Made by a program: the position numbers and the translations under genes. A model generated the notes under the pieces. That model saw only the letters and a program-made list of their open reading frames with translations, was not told the DNA's origin and did no database searches. A stretch of 24,070 nucleotides of DNA. Source: Gemmatimonadota bacterium (GTDB taxonomy: Bacteria > Gemmatimonadota > Gemmatimonadetes > Longimicrobiales > RSA9). Position 1 is the first letter of the stretch; each line of letters begins with the position of its first letter. The stretch is taken from positions 1-24,070 of the forward strand of contig JACQPS010000047.1 of NCBI GenBank assembly GCA_016207445.1. Reading direction: 5' to 3'. Below are positions 1 to 7,694 of the stretch, one piece after another.

Positions 1-84
1 CGGTAATTGCGGGGGTGGGTGGTTGTGGGCGTGGGGGTGAGGGCATAACTGGAACCAGGCGGGTGAGGGTCCGGAAATGGCTGG

Positions 85-1020
85 TCAGGCGGCTGGCGTT
101 CCGCAGGAGATGCAGAACTTCCAGGACCGCTCGAGCAGCTCGCCGCAGTTCGGGCAGGGGCGACGCCGTTGGTCGGCGCCGCAGAACGGGCAGTACTGGA
201 CGTCCAGCGCACCGGGAAGCGCGGCGCCGCAGGACCGGCACACGCCTGGGGCGGACTCCCGCTCCGGCAAGCCTGCGGGGGCGACGTCGCCCGGCGCGCC
301 TTCCGGAGCCGGCCCGACGATCGCGGCCTCCGCGGCCGCCGGCGGCGTTTCGGCCCAGTCGAGCTTCACTGACGGCGGCGGAGCCTGCGGTTTCGCTGGC
401 GGCGGGGGAGTCGATTGCGATTTCGGCGACGGCGCCTCCACCGCGAGCGTCGTCGGCGGCGCTGCGGGCGAGGAAGGGCCCGCCGGATCGCCCGTCGGCG
501 CGGACGGGCGCGCCACCTCTGGGTGTCGCGCTCGCGTTGACGGGGGGCTCTCCTCCTGGCGTCGGGCCTCTGGGGACGGACGCGCCGGCGGCGCTGCGGG
601 CGATGAGGGGCCCGCCGCCTCCGGGCGTCGGGCCTCTGGGGACGGACGCGCCGGCCTATAGCGCCGCTCGGGGGCGCCCTCGCCGTCGCCGGCCCGATGC
701 CTCTCGATCCAGACCTCGCAGCGCTCGAAGCGGCGGAAGGCGCCGACGTCGGGGTGCGGCGAGTCCAGCTCGAGGCGGAGCGCCTCGCGCGCCTCGGCCG
801 GCTCCAGACGCAAGAAGCCGCCCTCGCCCGCGAGCAGCCGCAGCAGCACGTGCTCGTAGTCCGCGTACAGCTCGACCCCCAGCGCCGCGCGCACGTTCCG
901 GTACGGCACCAGCTCCTGATAGATCTCGCGCACGGTGAAGGGGCGGTTGAGCGGTTCGCGCCGCGCCGCCATCGCCTCGAGCAGGCAGCCGTGCAGCGTC
1001 TCGACCTGCGATTCGGCCAT
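85..1020 (-). CDS. Double zinc-ribbon protein with unknown N-terminal domain
   Basis: The last ~50 residues carry four CxxC knuckles (CRSC, CPFC, CPNC, CISC), which pair into two zinc ribbons of the DZANK/zinc-ribbon type. The first ~130 residues form a compact, charged, helical domain that I do not recognise. The middle ~110 residues are a Pro/Ala/Ser linker containing a duplicated segment. Zinc ribbons of this kind usually mediate protein or nucleic-acid contacts; the role here is unknown. It is the last gene of a three-gene run behind two TPR proteins. A GTG at 1026 overlaps the previous stop (GTGA), and an ATG lies at 1018-1020. Either could be the start, and the overlap suggests translational coupling. 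I am confident that it is a gene and have no view on its function. Confidence 0.85.
   Translation of the reverse strand: MAESQVETLHGCLLEAMAARREPLNRPFTVREIYQELVPYRNVRAALGVELYADYEHVLLRLLAGEGGFLRLEPAEAREALRLELDSPHPDVGAFRRFERCEVWIERHRAGDGEGAPERRYRPARPSPEARRPEAAGPSSPAAPPARPSPEARRQEESPPSTRARHPEVARPSAPTGDPAGPSSPAAPPTTLAVEAPSPKSQSTPPPPAKPQAPPPSVKLDWAETPPAAAEAAIVGPAPEGAPGDVAPAGLPERESAPGVCRSCGAALPGALDVQYCPFCGADQRRRPCPNCGELLERSWKFCISCGTPAA
559..655. repeat. Intragenic 31-bp direct repeat, period 66 bp
   Basis: A 31-base unit occurs at 559-589 and again at 625-655. The offset is 66 bp, exactly 22 codons, inside the linker-coding part of the zinc-ribbon gene. A looser third copy of part of the unit (the GCGGGCGA..GGGCCCGCCGG segment) lies near 464-487. 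The protein shows this as repeated ARPSPEARR and PSSPAAPP blocks. The frame is preserved. Confidence 0.8.
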
Positions 1021-1022
1021 GG

Positions 1023-2018
1023 TCACGTCCGGCTGGCGCCGCGCCCGCCCAGCACCGCTCGCACGGACGGCGGTGCGCGCCGCAGGTACTCCTCCGCGCG
1101 CGCGTCGCCCGCGGCGCGCAGCGCCTGGATCAGCCCGATCCAGTTCTTCTCGTCCTCCGGATCCGCCTCGAGCGCACGGCGAAACTGCTCGGCGGCCTGC
1201 ATGGGCCGGTTGAGATTCATGAACAGGCGCCCCAGCTCGCGCCGCACGTCATCGTCCTCCGGCGACGCGCTGGCCGCCCGCTCCAGCACGCGCGCCGCCT
1301 CCTGGTACAGTCCCTTGCGCCGGTAGATCCGCCCCAGATACAGCAGCGCGGTCACGTTCTCCGGCTCCCGCTCGAGGACGTCCTGGAAGCGCTCCTCCGC
1401 CGCTTCCAGCCGCCCGGCCTCGAAGGCGGCGACGCCCTTCTCGACGCCGCCGCCGCGGCCGAACAGCAGGACCACGATCACGACCACCACCACGAGAGCG
1501 GCGAGGGAGAGGACGAGGCTGCGCCAGCGGCGCGCGGCTGACCGATCGGGCGGCGGCACCGACTCGGGCGGCTCGCTGAGCGCGCGCGTCTCGACCGCGT
1601 GATGCACGACCTCGCGAACCGGCCGCTCCTCGAGCGCGTGCACCTCCGCGCGCAGACGCTCGAGCACGCGGCGCGCCAGGTCCGCGTCCGCCGCGCGCAC
1701 CACGCCCCGCGCGGCGCGCGCGGCGACCTGCTCCAGCTCGTGCACGGTTCCGGCCAGCTCGAGCGAGATGAGCTTGCGCTGGCGCAGCGCATCGAGCAGC
1801 CGGTCGGTCGGGAGGTCGGAGGCGGAGAGGGCACGCAGGCGCAACTCGTCGGGCGCGCCCGCGTCGGAGCGAAGCAAGAGACGCAGCGTGCGCTGTACGG
1901 CATCCCAGCACTCGCCGAGCGCGCGCGCCAGCTCATGCGCCGACTGGTACTCGTGCAGTCGGCCGATCGCGGAGTCGGCCTGCGCCAGCGGCTTCAGGAC
2001 CTCCGCCGGATCGACCAA
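1023..2018 (-). CDS. Single-pass membrane TPR protein
   Basis: The product is 331 residues. The N-terminal ~160 residues are mostly helical and cytoplasm-like. One hydrophobic segment (about 167-187, rich in Val) is followed by tetratricopeptide repeats (about 193-310) with typical spacing of Ala, Gly, Tyr and Pro, such as ALLYLGRIYRRKGLYQEAARV. TPRs are protein-docking modules, so the protein probably anchors a complex at the inner membrane. By the positive-inside pattern (RRWRS before the helix) the TPRs may face the periplasm; that is inference. The start is TTG at 2016-2018, with GAGGG about 7 bases upstream inside the end of the preceding gene. It ends by overlapping the zinc-ribbon gene. 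Confidence 0.85.
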   Translation of the reverse strand: MVDPAEVLKPLAQADSAIGRLHEYQSAHELARALGECWDAVQRTLRLLLRSDAGAPDELRLRALSASDLPTDRLLDALRQRKLISLELAGTVHELEQVAARAARGVVRAADADLARRVLERLRAEVHALEERPVREVVHHAVETRALSEPPESVPPPDRSAARRWRSLVLSLAALVVVVVIVVLLFGRGGGVEKGVAAFEAGRLEAAEERFQDVLEREPENVTALLYLGRIYRRKGLYQEAARVLERAASASPEDDDVRRELGRLFMNLNRPMQAAEQFRRALEADPEDEKNWIGLIQALRAAGDARAEEYLRRAPPSVRAVLGGRGASRT

Positions 2019-2021
2019 GGT

Positions 2022-2885
2022 TCAGCCCTCGGAGGGACGCGGCGGCTCGCGGCCGGGCGGACGATCCAGCAGCTCGCGCTGCGACGGCTCGAGCGCGCCG
2101 CTCTCCAGCTCCGCGAGCAGTTCGTCCACCGGGTCGGGCGCGAGCTCCAGCTCCTCGAGGCGCGACTCCCAGGTCACGACCTCGGCGTCGCCCGATTCCG
2201 TGCCGTGCAGTGCGCGCCGCAGCTCCACGATGCGGCACACGGCCACCGGATCCCAGTGGTCCGTGGGCGGCACGCGCTCGAACTCCTGGAGCGCACCCTT
2301 CCAATCGCCGCGATCGTACAGGAGATGGCCCAGGTAGACGCGCGCCTCGTGATACTCGGGATCGAGCCGCAGCGAACGCCGCAGCTCGCGACGCGCCGCG
2401 GTGGCGTCGCCGAGGCGGTGCAGCACGAAGCCGAGCGCGGCCAGCGCCTCCGCGCTGTCCGGATGCAGCGCGACCGCGTCGGCGAAGACCTCGCGCGCCT
2501 CGCCGTAGAGGCGCTCGCGGTAGAGCGCGCGGCCCATGGTCAGGAGCAGGTCGATGTCGTCATCGGCGCCCTGCCGGCGCGCACGCGCGAACGACTCGAG
2601 TGCTTGCGGCTGCCGGCCGAAGCGGAGCAGCGCTTCGCCGAGCCCGACGAGCGCATCCTCGTGCTCCGGATCGAGAATGAGCGCCTTCTCGAAGGCCTGT
2701 TTGGCCCAGACGAACTCCTCGCGCGCCAGCCGCGTGTAGCCGAGGCCGACGTACAGCTCGACCGAAGAAGGATAGAGCCGCAGTCCCTCCTTCAGCGTGT
2801 CGAGCGCACCGTCGTAATCCCCCTCGTTGTAGAGCTGGTGCGCACGTTCGTCGTACTCCTCGGAATTGAGGAACGGAACGGCCAT
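2022..2885 (-). CDS. Soluble tetratricopeptide-repeat protein
   Basis: The product is about 287 residues of successive TPR units (first at about 10-40, DERAHQLYNEGDYDGALDTL, continuing to about 215). An acidic tail of about 60 residues (ELELAPDPVDELLAELESG) follows. There is no signal peptide, so it is probably cytoplasmic. The open frame extends upstream to 2969, but the ATG at 2883-2885 is preceded by AGGGGAGG at ideal spacing, so I chose that start. It is the first gene of the TPR/TPR/zinc-ribbon run, and only 3 bases separate it from the next gene. Partner and process are unknown. Confidence 0.85.
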   Translation of the reverse strand: MAVPFLNSEEYDERAHQLYNEGDYDGALDTLKEGLRLYPSSVELYVGLGYTRLAREEFVWAKQAFEKALILDPEHEDALVGLGEALLRFGRQPQALESFARARRQGADDDIDLLLTMGRALYRERLYGEAREVFADAVALHPDSAEALAALGFVLHRLGDATAARRELRRSLRLDPEYHEARVYLGHLLYDRGDWKGALQEFERVPPTDHWDPVAVCRIVELRRALHGTESGDAEVVTWESRLEELELAPDPVDELLAELESGALEPSQRELLDRPPGREPPRPSEG

Positions 2886-3122
2886 GTCAGCGCCTCCCCT
2901 CTTGCCGCGGGACCGTGATTCTGAGGACCGGAGGAGTGGGAAGAGACGCCGCGAGAGCGGCACGCCCAATCTAACGGCTCCCGCCTGCCTTCACCACCCC
3001 TTTGTGAGCCGGCAAGCACCACCGCGCCAGCGGGATGCGCCGCCGGCGCGCTTGCCGGTCCCGGCGCTGGCCAGCATCTTGGGTGGCCGTGCCCGGCGCA
3101 TTCCCCGGTCCCGGAGGACGCG

Positions 3123-3410
3123 TTGTTCGATTGGCTGCGGCGGCGACGCCGGCTCAGCGAGGGCGCCCGGCGGCGCCTGCTCATCGGCCTCGCCCGCGCC
3201 GAAGAGTCCCTCATCGAGACACACGTGCGCAACGCGCTCGAGTTGATCGAGAGCGTGGGCGACGACCTGCCGCTGGACCGGGTCCTGGAAGTCTACCTGG
3301 AAGCGATGCAACCGGGGGACACGCTGGCGTCCATCGTGGAGCGGAGGGTGCTGGCGAGGTTGGAGTCGGGGAACGCGCGCGGCGGAGCGCGCAAGCGCCT
3401 CCCCGGGTGA
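3123..3410 (+). CDS. Small uncharacterised charged protein
   Basis: This is a 95-residue protein that starts with TTG at 3123, with GGAGGA 6-7 bases upstream. Residues 1-12 are rich in Arg and Trp (MFDWLRRRRR). The middle is amphipathic helix (ESLIETHVRNALELIESVGDD, then LDRVLEVYLEAM), and the tail is basic. There is no signal or membrane segment. It is transcribed away from the TPR operon and converges on PBP2. I do not recognise a family. The ribosome-binding site and protein-like sequence support it as a real gene. Confidence 0.6.
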   Translation: MFDWLRRRRRLSEGARRRLLIGLARAEESLIETHVRNALELIESVGDDLPLDRVLEVYLEAMQPGDTLASIVERRVLARLESGNARGGARKRLPG

Positions 3411-3413
3411 GCG

Positions 3414-3447
3414 GACGCGGCGAGGGGCGCCGATCGTTCGCCGCGTC
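3414..3447. repeat. Palindromic repeat family A, copy 1 (possible bidirectional terminator)
   Basis: GACGCGGCGA (3414-3423) and its exact reverse complement TCGCCGCGTC (3438-3447) flank a 14-base loop between two convergent genes. The right arm overlaps the stop codon of the PBP2 gene. The same arms recur at 9387-9478 and 12523-12548. No T-run follows, so a terminator role is only possible. Confidence 0.6.
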
Positions 3448-5386
3448 ACCGCGTCGGCGTCGTGCCGCCGGCGCCTGCGACCGGTTCCGCGTCCGGCGGA
3501 TCGGTCACCTCGGAATAGAGCCAGGCCCAGTCGACCGGCAGCCCGCGCGCGACGCGCTCGCGCGGCACGGGATAGCGCTCGAACGGCCGGCCGTGCCGCC
3601 GGCTGAGATAGAAGTTCGCCGCGTTCGCGACGAAGCCGGAAGCGGCCCAGCCGTGCTCGCCGTGCTCGAGCAGCATGGTGGCCACGATCTCCGGCTCCTC
3701 GCCCCACGGGCCGCCGACGCCCACGAACCAGGCGTGGTCGGCGCCGTGCGGGTTCTGCGAGGTGCCGGTCTTGCCGAAGAAGTCCCAGCCGGGCAGGCGC
3801 GTGAGCTGCGCCGTGCCACCGGGACCCACCACGCGCCGCAGCCCTTTGCGCACGATCTGGATCTGCTCCGGGGAGAGGCCGAAATCGAGCGTGATCGGCA
3901 CGGGTTCATCCGTGCGGGCCAGCCGCGGCGCCGGCGCCTTGCCATCGGAGCGAGCCACCGCGACGTACATCTGTGCGAGCTTCAGCGGAGTCGTGGTGAT
4001 CGGCCCCTGGCCGATGGCCATGGACATGATCTCGTTGTCCGCCGGCTTGTAGCCGAAGCGCTTCTGCCACCACTCCAGGCCTGCCGGGAAGCTCGAGGGG
4101 AACTCGCTGGGCAGATCGATGCCCGTGGGCCGGGCGAAGCCGAGGCGGGTGCCCAGCTCGAGGAAGCGCTTCAGCCCGATGCGGATTCCGACCTGGTAGA
4201 AGTAGACGTCGCACGAATGCTTGATCCCGCCGATCAGATTCTGATAGCCGTGGCCGCGGGCGTACCAGCAGCGCGCGTAGCGCCGCTGGTAGCGCATGCC
4301 GCCCACGCACGGGATCGGCATGCGGTCTTCGGGCTTGATCACGCCGAGCCGGAGCGCCATTGCGGCGGTGGCGAGCTTCCAGGTCGAGCCCGGCGGCTGC
4401 GCGGCCCCCGTCGCCCGATCGAGCAGCGGCTTGGCCGGATCGCGGGTGAGCGCCTGCCAGGAATCGGGATCGATGCCGCCCACGAACAGGTTGGGGTCGT
4501 AGCCGGGCGTGGCGTAGAGGGCGAGCACGCCGCCGGTCGCGGGCTCGAGCGCGACGAAGCCGCCGCGCACCTCCTCGCGGTACATCTTGGCGGCATCACG
4601 GAACAGCTCGACCACGTACCGCTGCAGGTCCAGGTCGAGGTGTAGCTGGAGGTCGCGCCCGGGGATGGGCGGCACACCGGATTCCTCGGGGAGCAGCCGC
4701 TTGATGCGCCCCATCGCATCCACTTCGACGTAACGGACGCCGGGTTCGCCGCCGATCACACGCTCGTAGGCGCGCTCGAGCCCCGCCTTCCCGATCCAGC
4801 GCCCCTGCCGGTAGTCGCGGAACTCCGGCTGCGCCAGCTCCTGCTCGCTGATCTCCGCCACGTAGCCGACCAGGTGCGCCAGCGCCGCGCCCGCGGGATA
4901 GTGCCGCTTCGGGTACTCGTAGAGCAGCACGCCCGGGAAGCGGTTGCGCTGCTCCTGCAGCCGCGCGACTGCGCCGGGCGTCGCATCGTGGTCCACCTCC
5001 ATGGGCAGGTGCCGCGCACGCCGCCACTTGCGGAAGGCGCGCGCCGCTTGCTCCTCGGACAGGCCGAGCACAGGCCGCAGGCGCGCGAGGCCGGCGCGCA
5101 TCGAGTCGACAGGCCCGGGCATGAGCAGTACCTGGTAGCCGACCACGTTCTCCGCCACGACCTGCCCGTGCCGGTCGTAGAGCGTGCCGCGCGGCGCCCG
5201 AATCACCAGCGGCCGCAGCCGGTTCTCTTTCGCGATCAGCGCGTATTCTTCCCGCCCGATCAGCTGCACGCGCACGAGCGCAAACACGAGGGCCAGAGCG
5301 CCGATGGCGACCGCCACCCGTGCGCCCTGGCCCCTTCGCTGCCGCCAACCCCGCGGAAGCTCGATCCGCCCCTTCCGCTCCACCAC
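3446..5386 (-). CDS. mrdA: Penicillin-binding protein 2 (peptidoglycan DD-transpeptidase)
   Basis: This class B PBP cross-links peptidoglycan, normally during rod elongation with RodA. It has one N-terminal membrane anchor (VAVAIGALALVFALVRVQL). The dimerisation domain carries the typical RGTLYDRHGQVVAEN motif. All three transpeptidase motifs are present: STWK (catalytic Ser about 334), SCD (Ser about 391, in HSCDVYFYQVG) and KTGT (Lys about 539). The length of about 646 residues is normal for the family. The frame is open to 5485, but that would overlap the upstream gene. GTG codons at 5386 and 5383 lie 31 bases after its stop, so I placed the start there; this choice is uncertain. No rodA or mreC is adjacent, so the gene is not in its usual cell-shape cluster. 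Confidence 0.93.
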   Translation of the reverse strand: MVERKGRIELPRGWRQRRGQGARVAVAIGALALVFALVRVQLIGREEYALIAKENRLRPLVIRAPRGTLYDRHGQVVAENVVGYQVLLMPGPVDSMRAGLARLRPVLGLSEEQAARAFRKWRRARHLPMEVDHDATPGAVARLQEQRNRFPGVLLYEYPKRHYPAGAALAHLVGYVAEISEQELAQPEFRDYRQGRWIGKAGLERAYERVIGGEPGVRYVEVDAMGRIKRLLPEESGVPPIPGRDLQLHLDLDLQRYVVELFRDAAKMYREEVRGGFVALEPATGGVLALYATPGYDPNLFVGGIDPDSWQALTRDPAKPLLDRATGAAQPPGSTWKLATAAMALRLGVIKPEDRMPIPCVGGMRYQRRYARCWYARGHGYQNLIGGIKHSCDVYFYQVGIRIGLKRFLELGTRLGFARPTGIDLPSEFPSSFPAGLEWWQKRFGYKPADNEIMSMAIGQGPITTTPLKLAQMYVAVARSDGKAPAPRLARTDEPVPITLDFGLSPEQIQIVRKGLRRVVGPGGTAQLTRLPGWDFFGKTGTSQNPHGADHAWFVGVGGPWGEEPEIVATMLLEHGEHGWAASGFVANAANFYLSRRHGRPFERYPVPRERVARGLPVDWAWLYSEVTDPPDAEPVAGAGGTTPTR

Positions 5387-5417
5387 TACCCCATGTGCCG
5401 CCTCTCGCCGTACCGCC

Positions 5418-5786
5418 TCACTCCCGAAATACGACGCCACACTCCGGACAGAAGAGCTGACGCCCGCGCGCGCGCAGCGTGACACGGCCCGCGTGCCGCG
5501 CGCACAAGGGCTCCCCGCCCGCCTTCGCGGCGATCGTGACCTTGCGCTTCTCGGCCGGCGTGGCCGGCGGCACCTCGTAGCGCGCGCGCTGCGCGCAGCT
5601 CGTGCACTCCAACCAGACCTCGCCGCCGCCCCTCGGCGTCGTGCTCACCCGCACCGCCTGCGCCGTGCCGCCACACCCCACCGGGCAGGGCGTGCCCACG
5701 CCGGCGTAGAACCGCTCCAGCACGCCCGCGCGGGAAACGCGCCGCCCCCGCCGCGCCTTCCTGTTCTGCCCCGTCCGAATGGCCAT
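5418..5786 (-). CDS. Small zinc-ribbon-like protein
   Basis: The product is 122 residues. Cysteine pairs are spread along it: CPVGC (about 34), CTSC (about 64), a C..H pair (CARHAG, about 96) and CPEC near the end. This looks like two zinc-binding knuckle sets joined by beta-rich sequence. The N-terminus is basic (RTGQNRKARRGRR). The start is ATG at 5784-5786, with GGGAGGTGAG just upstream; a GTG two codons earlier would leave no room for that site. It sits between a CBS membrane protein and PBP2 in one orientation with short gaps (44 and 31 bases), so it is probably co-transcribed. I do not recognise a named family. It may bind RNA or a protein partner. Confidence 0.75.
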   Translation of the reverse strand: MAIRTGQNRKARRGRRVSRAGVLERFYAGVGTPCPVGCGGTAQAVRVSTTPRGGGEVWLECTSCAQRARYEVPPATPAEKRKVTIAAKAGGEPLCARHAGRVTLRARGRQLFCPECGVVFRE

Positions 5787-5830
5787 GCTCACCTCCCGCT
5801 GCTGGCCCCGCGCAAGTGCCGTTCCTGACC

Positions 5831-7186
5831 TCAGCCCTGCGACGCCGCCACTGTGCGCCCCGGGCGCAGGAGGCGCACGCGCGTCACGCGCCGCTCGTGC
5901 GTCTCCTCCACCCGCAGTGCGCCGCCGCCCGAGAGGCGGACCACGTCACCGCCGACCGGGATGCGGCCGAGCTCCCCGAAGATGTACCCGCCGATGGTCT
6001 GGAAATCCTGGTGCGGGAGGCGCAGCCCGAATCGTTCGTTCACCTCGTCGATGCCCGCGCCGCCGTGAATGAGCACGTCGCCCTCGGGCGTGGCGGTGAA
6101 CGCCGGCTCCGGCCGGTCGTGCTCGTCGTAGATGTCGCCCACGATCTCCTCGAGCAGGTCCTCCAGCGAGACGATCCCCTCCGTCCCGCCGAACTCGTCC
6201 ACCACCACCGCCAGGTGCACGGTGCGCTTGCGGAACTCCGCGATCAGCTCCGAGACGCGCTTCGTGTCCGGCACGAAGTAAGGCTCGCGCATGACCCGGC
6301 GCAGGTCGAAGCCCACGCCGCCGTTCGCCAGGTGCGGCAGCAGGTCCTTGACCAGGAGCACGCCCACGATGTTGTCCAGGCCGCCGTCGTATACCGGGAA
6401 ACGCGAATGCGCCTCGCGCGTCACCAGCGCGACGATCTCGTTCCGCGTCGCGTCCACCGGCGCGGCCACCACATCGGGGCGCGGCGTCATGACGTCGCGC
6501 GCCGTCCGCTCGCGCAGCTCGAATACGCCGGCGATCATCTGCTCGGCCTCGGCCTCCACCATTCCCTGTTCCTGGCTCTGCTCCACCAGCATGCGGATCT
6601 CCTCGGGCGTGTGCGCGAGCGAATGCGCACCGCGCGGCGCCAGCCGCAGCAGCCGCATGAGCGCGCCGGCCGAGCGAGACATCAGCCGGATGAACGGACG
6701 AAAGCCCGCCGCGAACACCAGCGTCGGACCCGCCGTGAAGAGCGCGACCGGCTCCGCCCGCTGGATCGAGATCATCTTCGGCACCTGCTCGCCCAGCACC
6801 ACGTGCAGGTACGTCAGCAGGCCGAGCGTCAGCACGGTCGCGAGCGCGTGCGCGCTCACGTTCACGCCCAGCGGCAGCGCTGCCGCCCAGCCCAGGGGCA
6901 CCTGCTCCAGGTACGGCAGGAGCAGCGCGTGGATCGTGTCCTCCGCGATGTAGCCGATGCCGATCGAGGCCGCCGTGATCCCGAGCTGCGCCGCGGAGAT
7001 GAAGTCATCCGGCTTCGCCAGCGCGGACAGCACGACCCGGGCGCGCACGTCCCCCGCGCGCGCCAGGCTCTCCATGCGCGTCCGGCGGACCGCTACCAGG
7101 GCGAACTCGGCCGCCACGAAGTACGCGTTGATGCCGACGAGAATCAGTACGGCGAGCGATTTGAGCAGAATACTGGCGGGGTCCAT
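5831..7186 (-). CDS. CNNM/HlyC-type membrane protein with CBS pair and CorC_HlyC domain
   Basis: The product is 451 residues with the standard three-part layout. First is a DUF21 membrane domain (about 1-190, several helices including AVLILVGINAYFVAAEFALV). Next come two CBS domains (about 205-330, including RDVMTPRPDVV and FPVYDGGLDNIVGVL). Last is a CorC_HlyC domain (about 355-440, with DVLIHGGAGIDEVNERFG). Such proteins are often annotated as haemolysins, but members studied in bacteria and animals act in magnesium or divalent-cation transport, with CBS domains sensing nucleotides. I infer cation transport. ATG at 7184-7186 has no good ribosome-binding site. It is the likely first gene of a run ending with PBP2. 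Confidence 0.92.
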   Translation of the reverse strand: MDPASILLKSLAVLILVGINAYFVAAEFALVAVRRTRMESLARAGDVRARVVLSALAKPDDFISAAQLGITAASIGIGYIAEDTIHALLLPYLEQVPLGWAAALPLGVNVSAHALATVLTLGLLTYLHVVLGEQVPKMISIQRAEPVALFTAGPTLVFAAGFRPFIRLMSRSAGALMRLLRLAPRGAHSLAHTPEEIRMLVEQSQEQGMVEAEAEQMIAGVFELRERTARDVMTPRPDVVAAPVDATRNEIVALVTREAHSRFPVYDGGLDNIVGVLLVKDLLPHLANGGVGFDLRRVMREPYFVPDTKRVSELIAEFRKRTVHLAVVVDEFGGTEGIVSLEDLLEEIVGDIYDEHDRPEPAFTATPEGDVLIHGGAGIDEVNERFGLRLPHQDFQTIGGYIFGELGRIPVGGDVVRLSGGGALRVEETHERRVTRVRLLRPGRTVAASQG

Positions 7187-7241
7187 AGGACTTGCTGCAG
7201 TGCCGGCCGCTTCTCGGAGCCGGCTGAGGGGTCAGGAGTCG

Positions 7242-7289
7242 GGGATCAGGGGTCAGCGGACGTCGCCCGAAAGGCTGACCCCTGATCCC
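7242..7289. repeat. Perfect 16-bp inverted repeat (repeat family B)
   Basis: GGGATCAGGGGTCAGC (7242-7257) is matched exactly by GCTGACCCCTGATCCC (7274-7289) around a 16-base loop. Degenerate further copies of the unit extend on both sides (GAGGGGTCAGGAGTC at 7227-7240, GAGCCCTAATCCC at 7291-7303). It lies between two minus-strand genes. It could act as a terminator or an RNA-stability hairpin, although no T-run is present. A related array lies at 12262-12289. Confidence 0.75.
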
Positions 7290-7308
7290 TGAGCCCTAAT
7301 CCCTGCCG

Positions 7309-7590
7309 TTACGCAGCGTTTGCATCCTCCTGCGGCGGCTCTCTATCTTCCCCGCCGCGGATCACCGGCTGGCAGAAGCGCAGCCCCAGCTCCTTCAACT
7401 GCTCCAGCTCGGCAGAGCTCAGCTCCGGGTAACGCTCCGCCATGAACTGCATCGTGTCCGCCATCCACTCCTGCTGATGCTCCGCCTCCGCCCTCAGCAC
7501 GCCGCAGCGATGGATGTGGCTGAACAGCTCGTCGCGGGCCCGTTCCAACGCCGTCTTCTCCGGCGCTCGCTCCGCTCGTCTCTTCGCCAA
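7309..7590 (-). CDS. Small helical protein of unknown function
   Basis: About 93 residues, almost wholly helical and charged (ALERARDELFSHIHRCG, AEHQQEWMADTMQFMAERYPEL, SSAELEQLKELGLRF). The C-terminus is acidic. There is one His/Cys cluster (HIHRC) and no membrane segment. The frame opens at a GTG at 7671, but a TTG at 7588-7590 has GGGAGGA about 5 bases upstream. The longer version would also begin right on a promoter-like TATATTTG, so I prefer the shorter start. It is divergent from the hydantoinase B gene. No family is recognised. Confidence 0.6.
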   Translation of the reverse strand: MAKRRAERAPEKTALERARDELFSHIHRCGVLRAEAEHQQEWMADTMQFMAERYPELSSAELEQLKELGLRFCQPVIRGGEDREPPQEDANAA

Positions 7591-7670
7591 CCCATCCTCC
7601 CGCAAAAGAGCCCGAAAACTGGCGAAACCAGGCCTCGGACCGCGTGCGAACCCACTCCTTTTTCTACGCA

Positions 7671-7680
7671 CAAATATAAT
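7671..7680. promoter_or_regulatory. AT-rich divergent promoter element
   Basis: CAAATATAAT is an AT island in a very GC-rich stretch. Read on the plus strand it contains a perfect -10 hexamer TATAAT (7675-7680), 14 bases before the ATG of the hydantoinase B gene. Read on the minus strand it gives TATATTTG, matching the TAnnTTTG type of -7 box known from Bacteroidota. No clear -35 is visible on either strand. One element may serve both genes. Confidence 0.5.
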
Positions 7681-7694
7681 CAGGCGAGCGGGTG

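Noticed and set aside
1..84. G-rich sequence downstream of the zinc-ribbon gene
   Set aside because: It is a run of GGGTG-type sequence with no hairpin, frame or repeat that I can support.
1599..2918. Long plus-strand open frame (about 440 codons) opposite the TPR genes
   Set aside because: The opposite strand encodes clear TPR proteins with ribosome-binding sites. The frame exists because GC-rich codons leave few stops on the other strand.
3035..4645. Plus-strand open frame of about 536 codons over PBP2
   Set aside because: It is antisense to PBP2, which has all catalytic motifs. Its own translation is Arg/Ala-rich without domains.
5816..7285. Plus-strand open frame of about 489 codons over the CBS protein
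   Set aside because: It is antisense to a well-formed CNNM/HlyC protein. The translation is His/Arg-rich shadow sequence.
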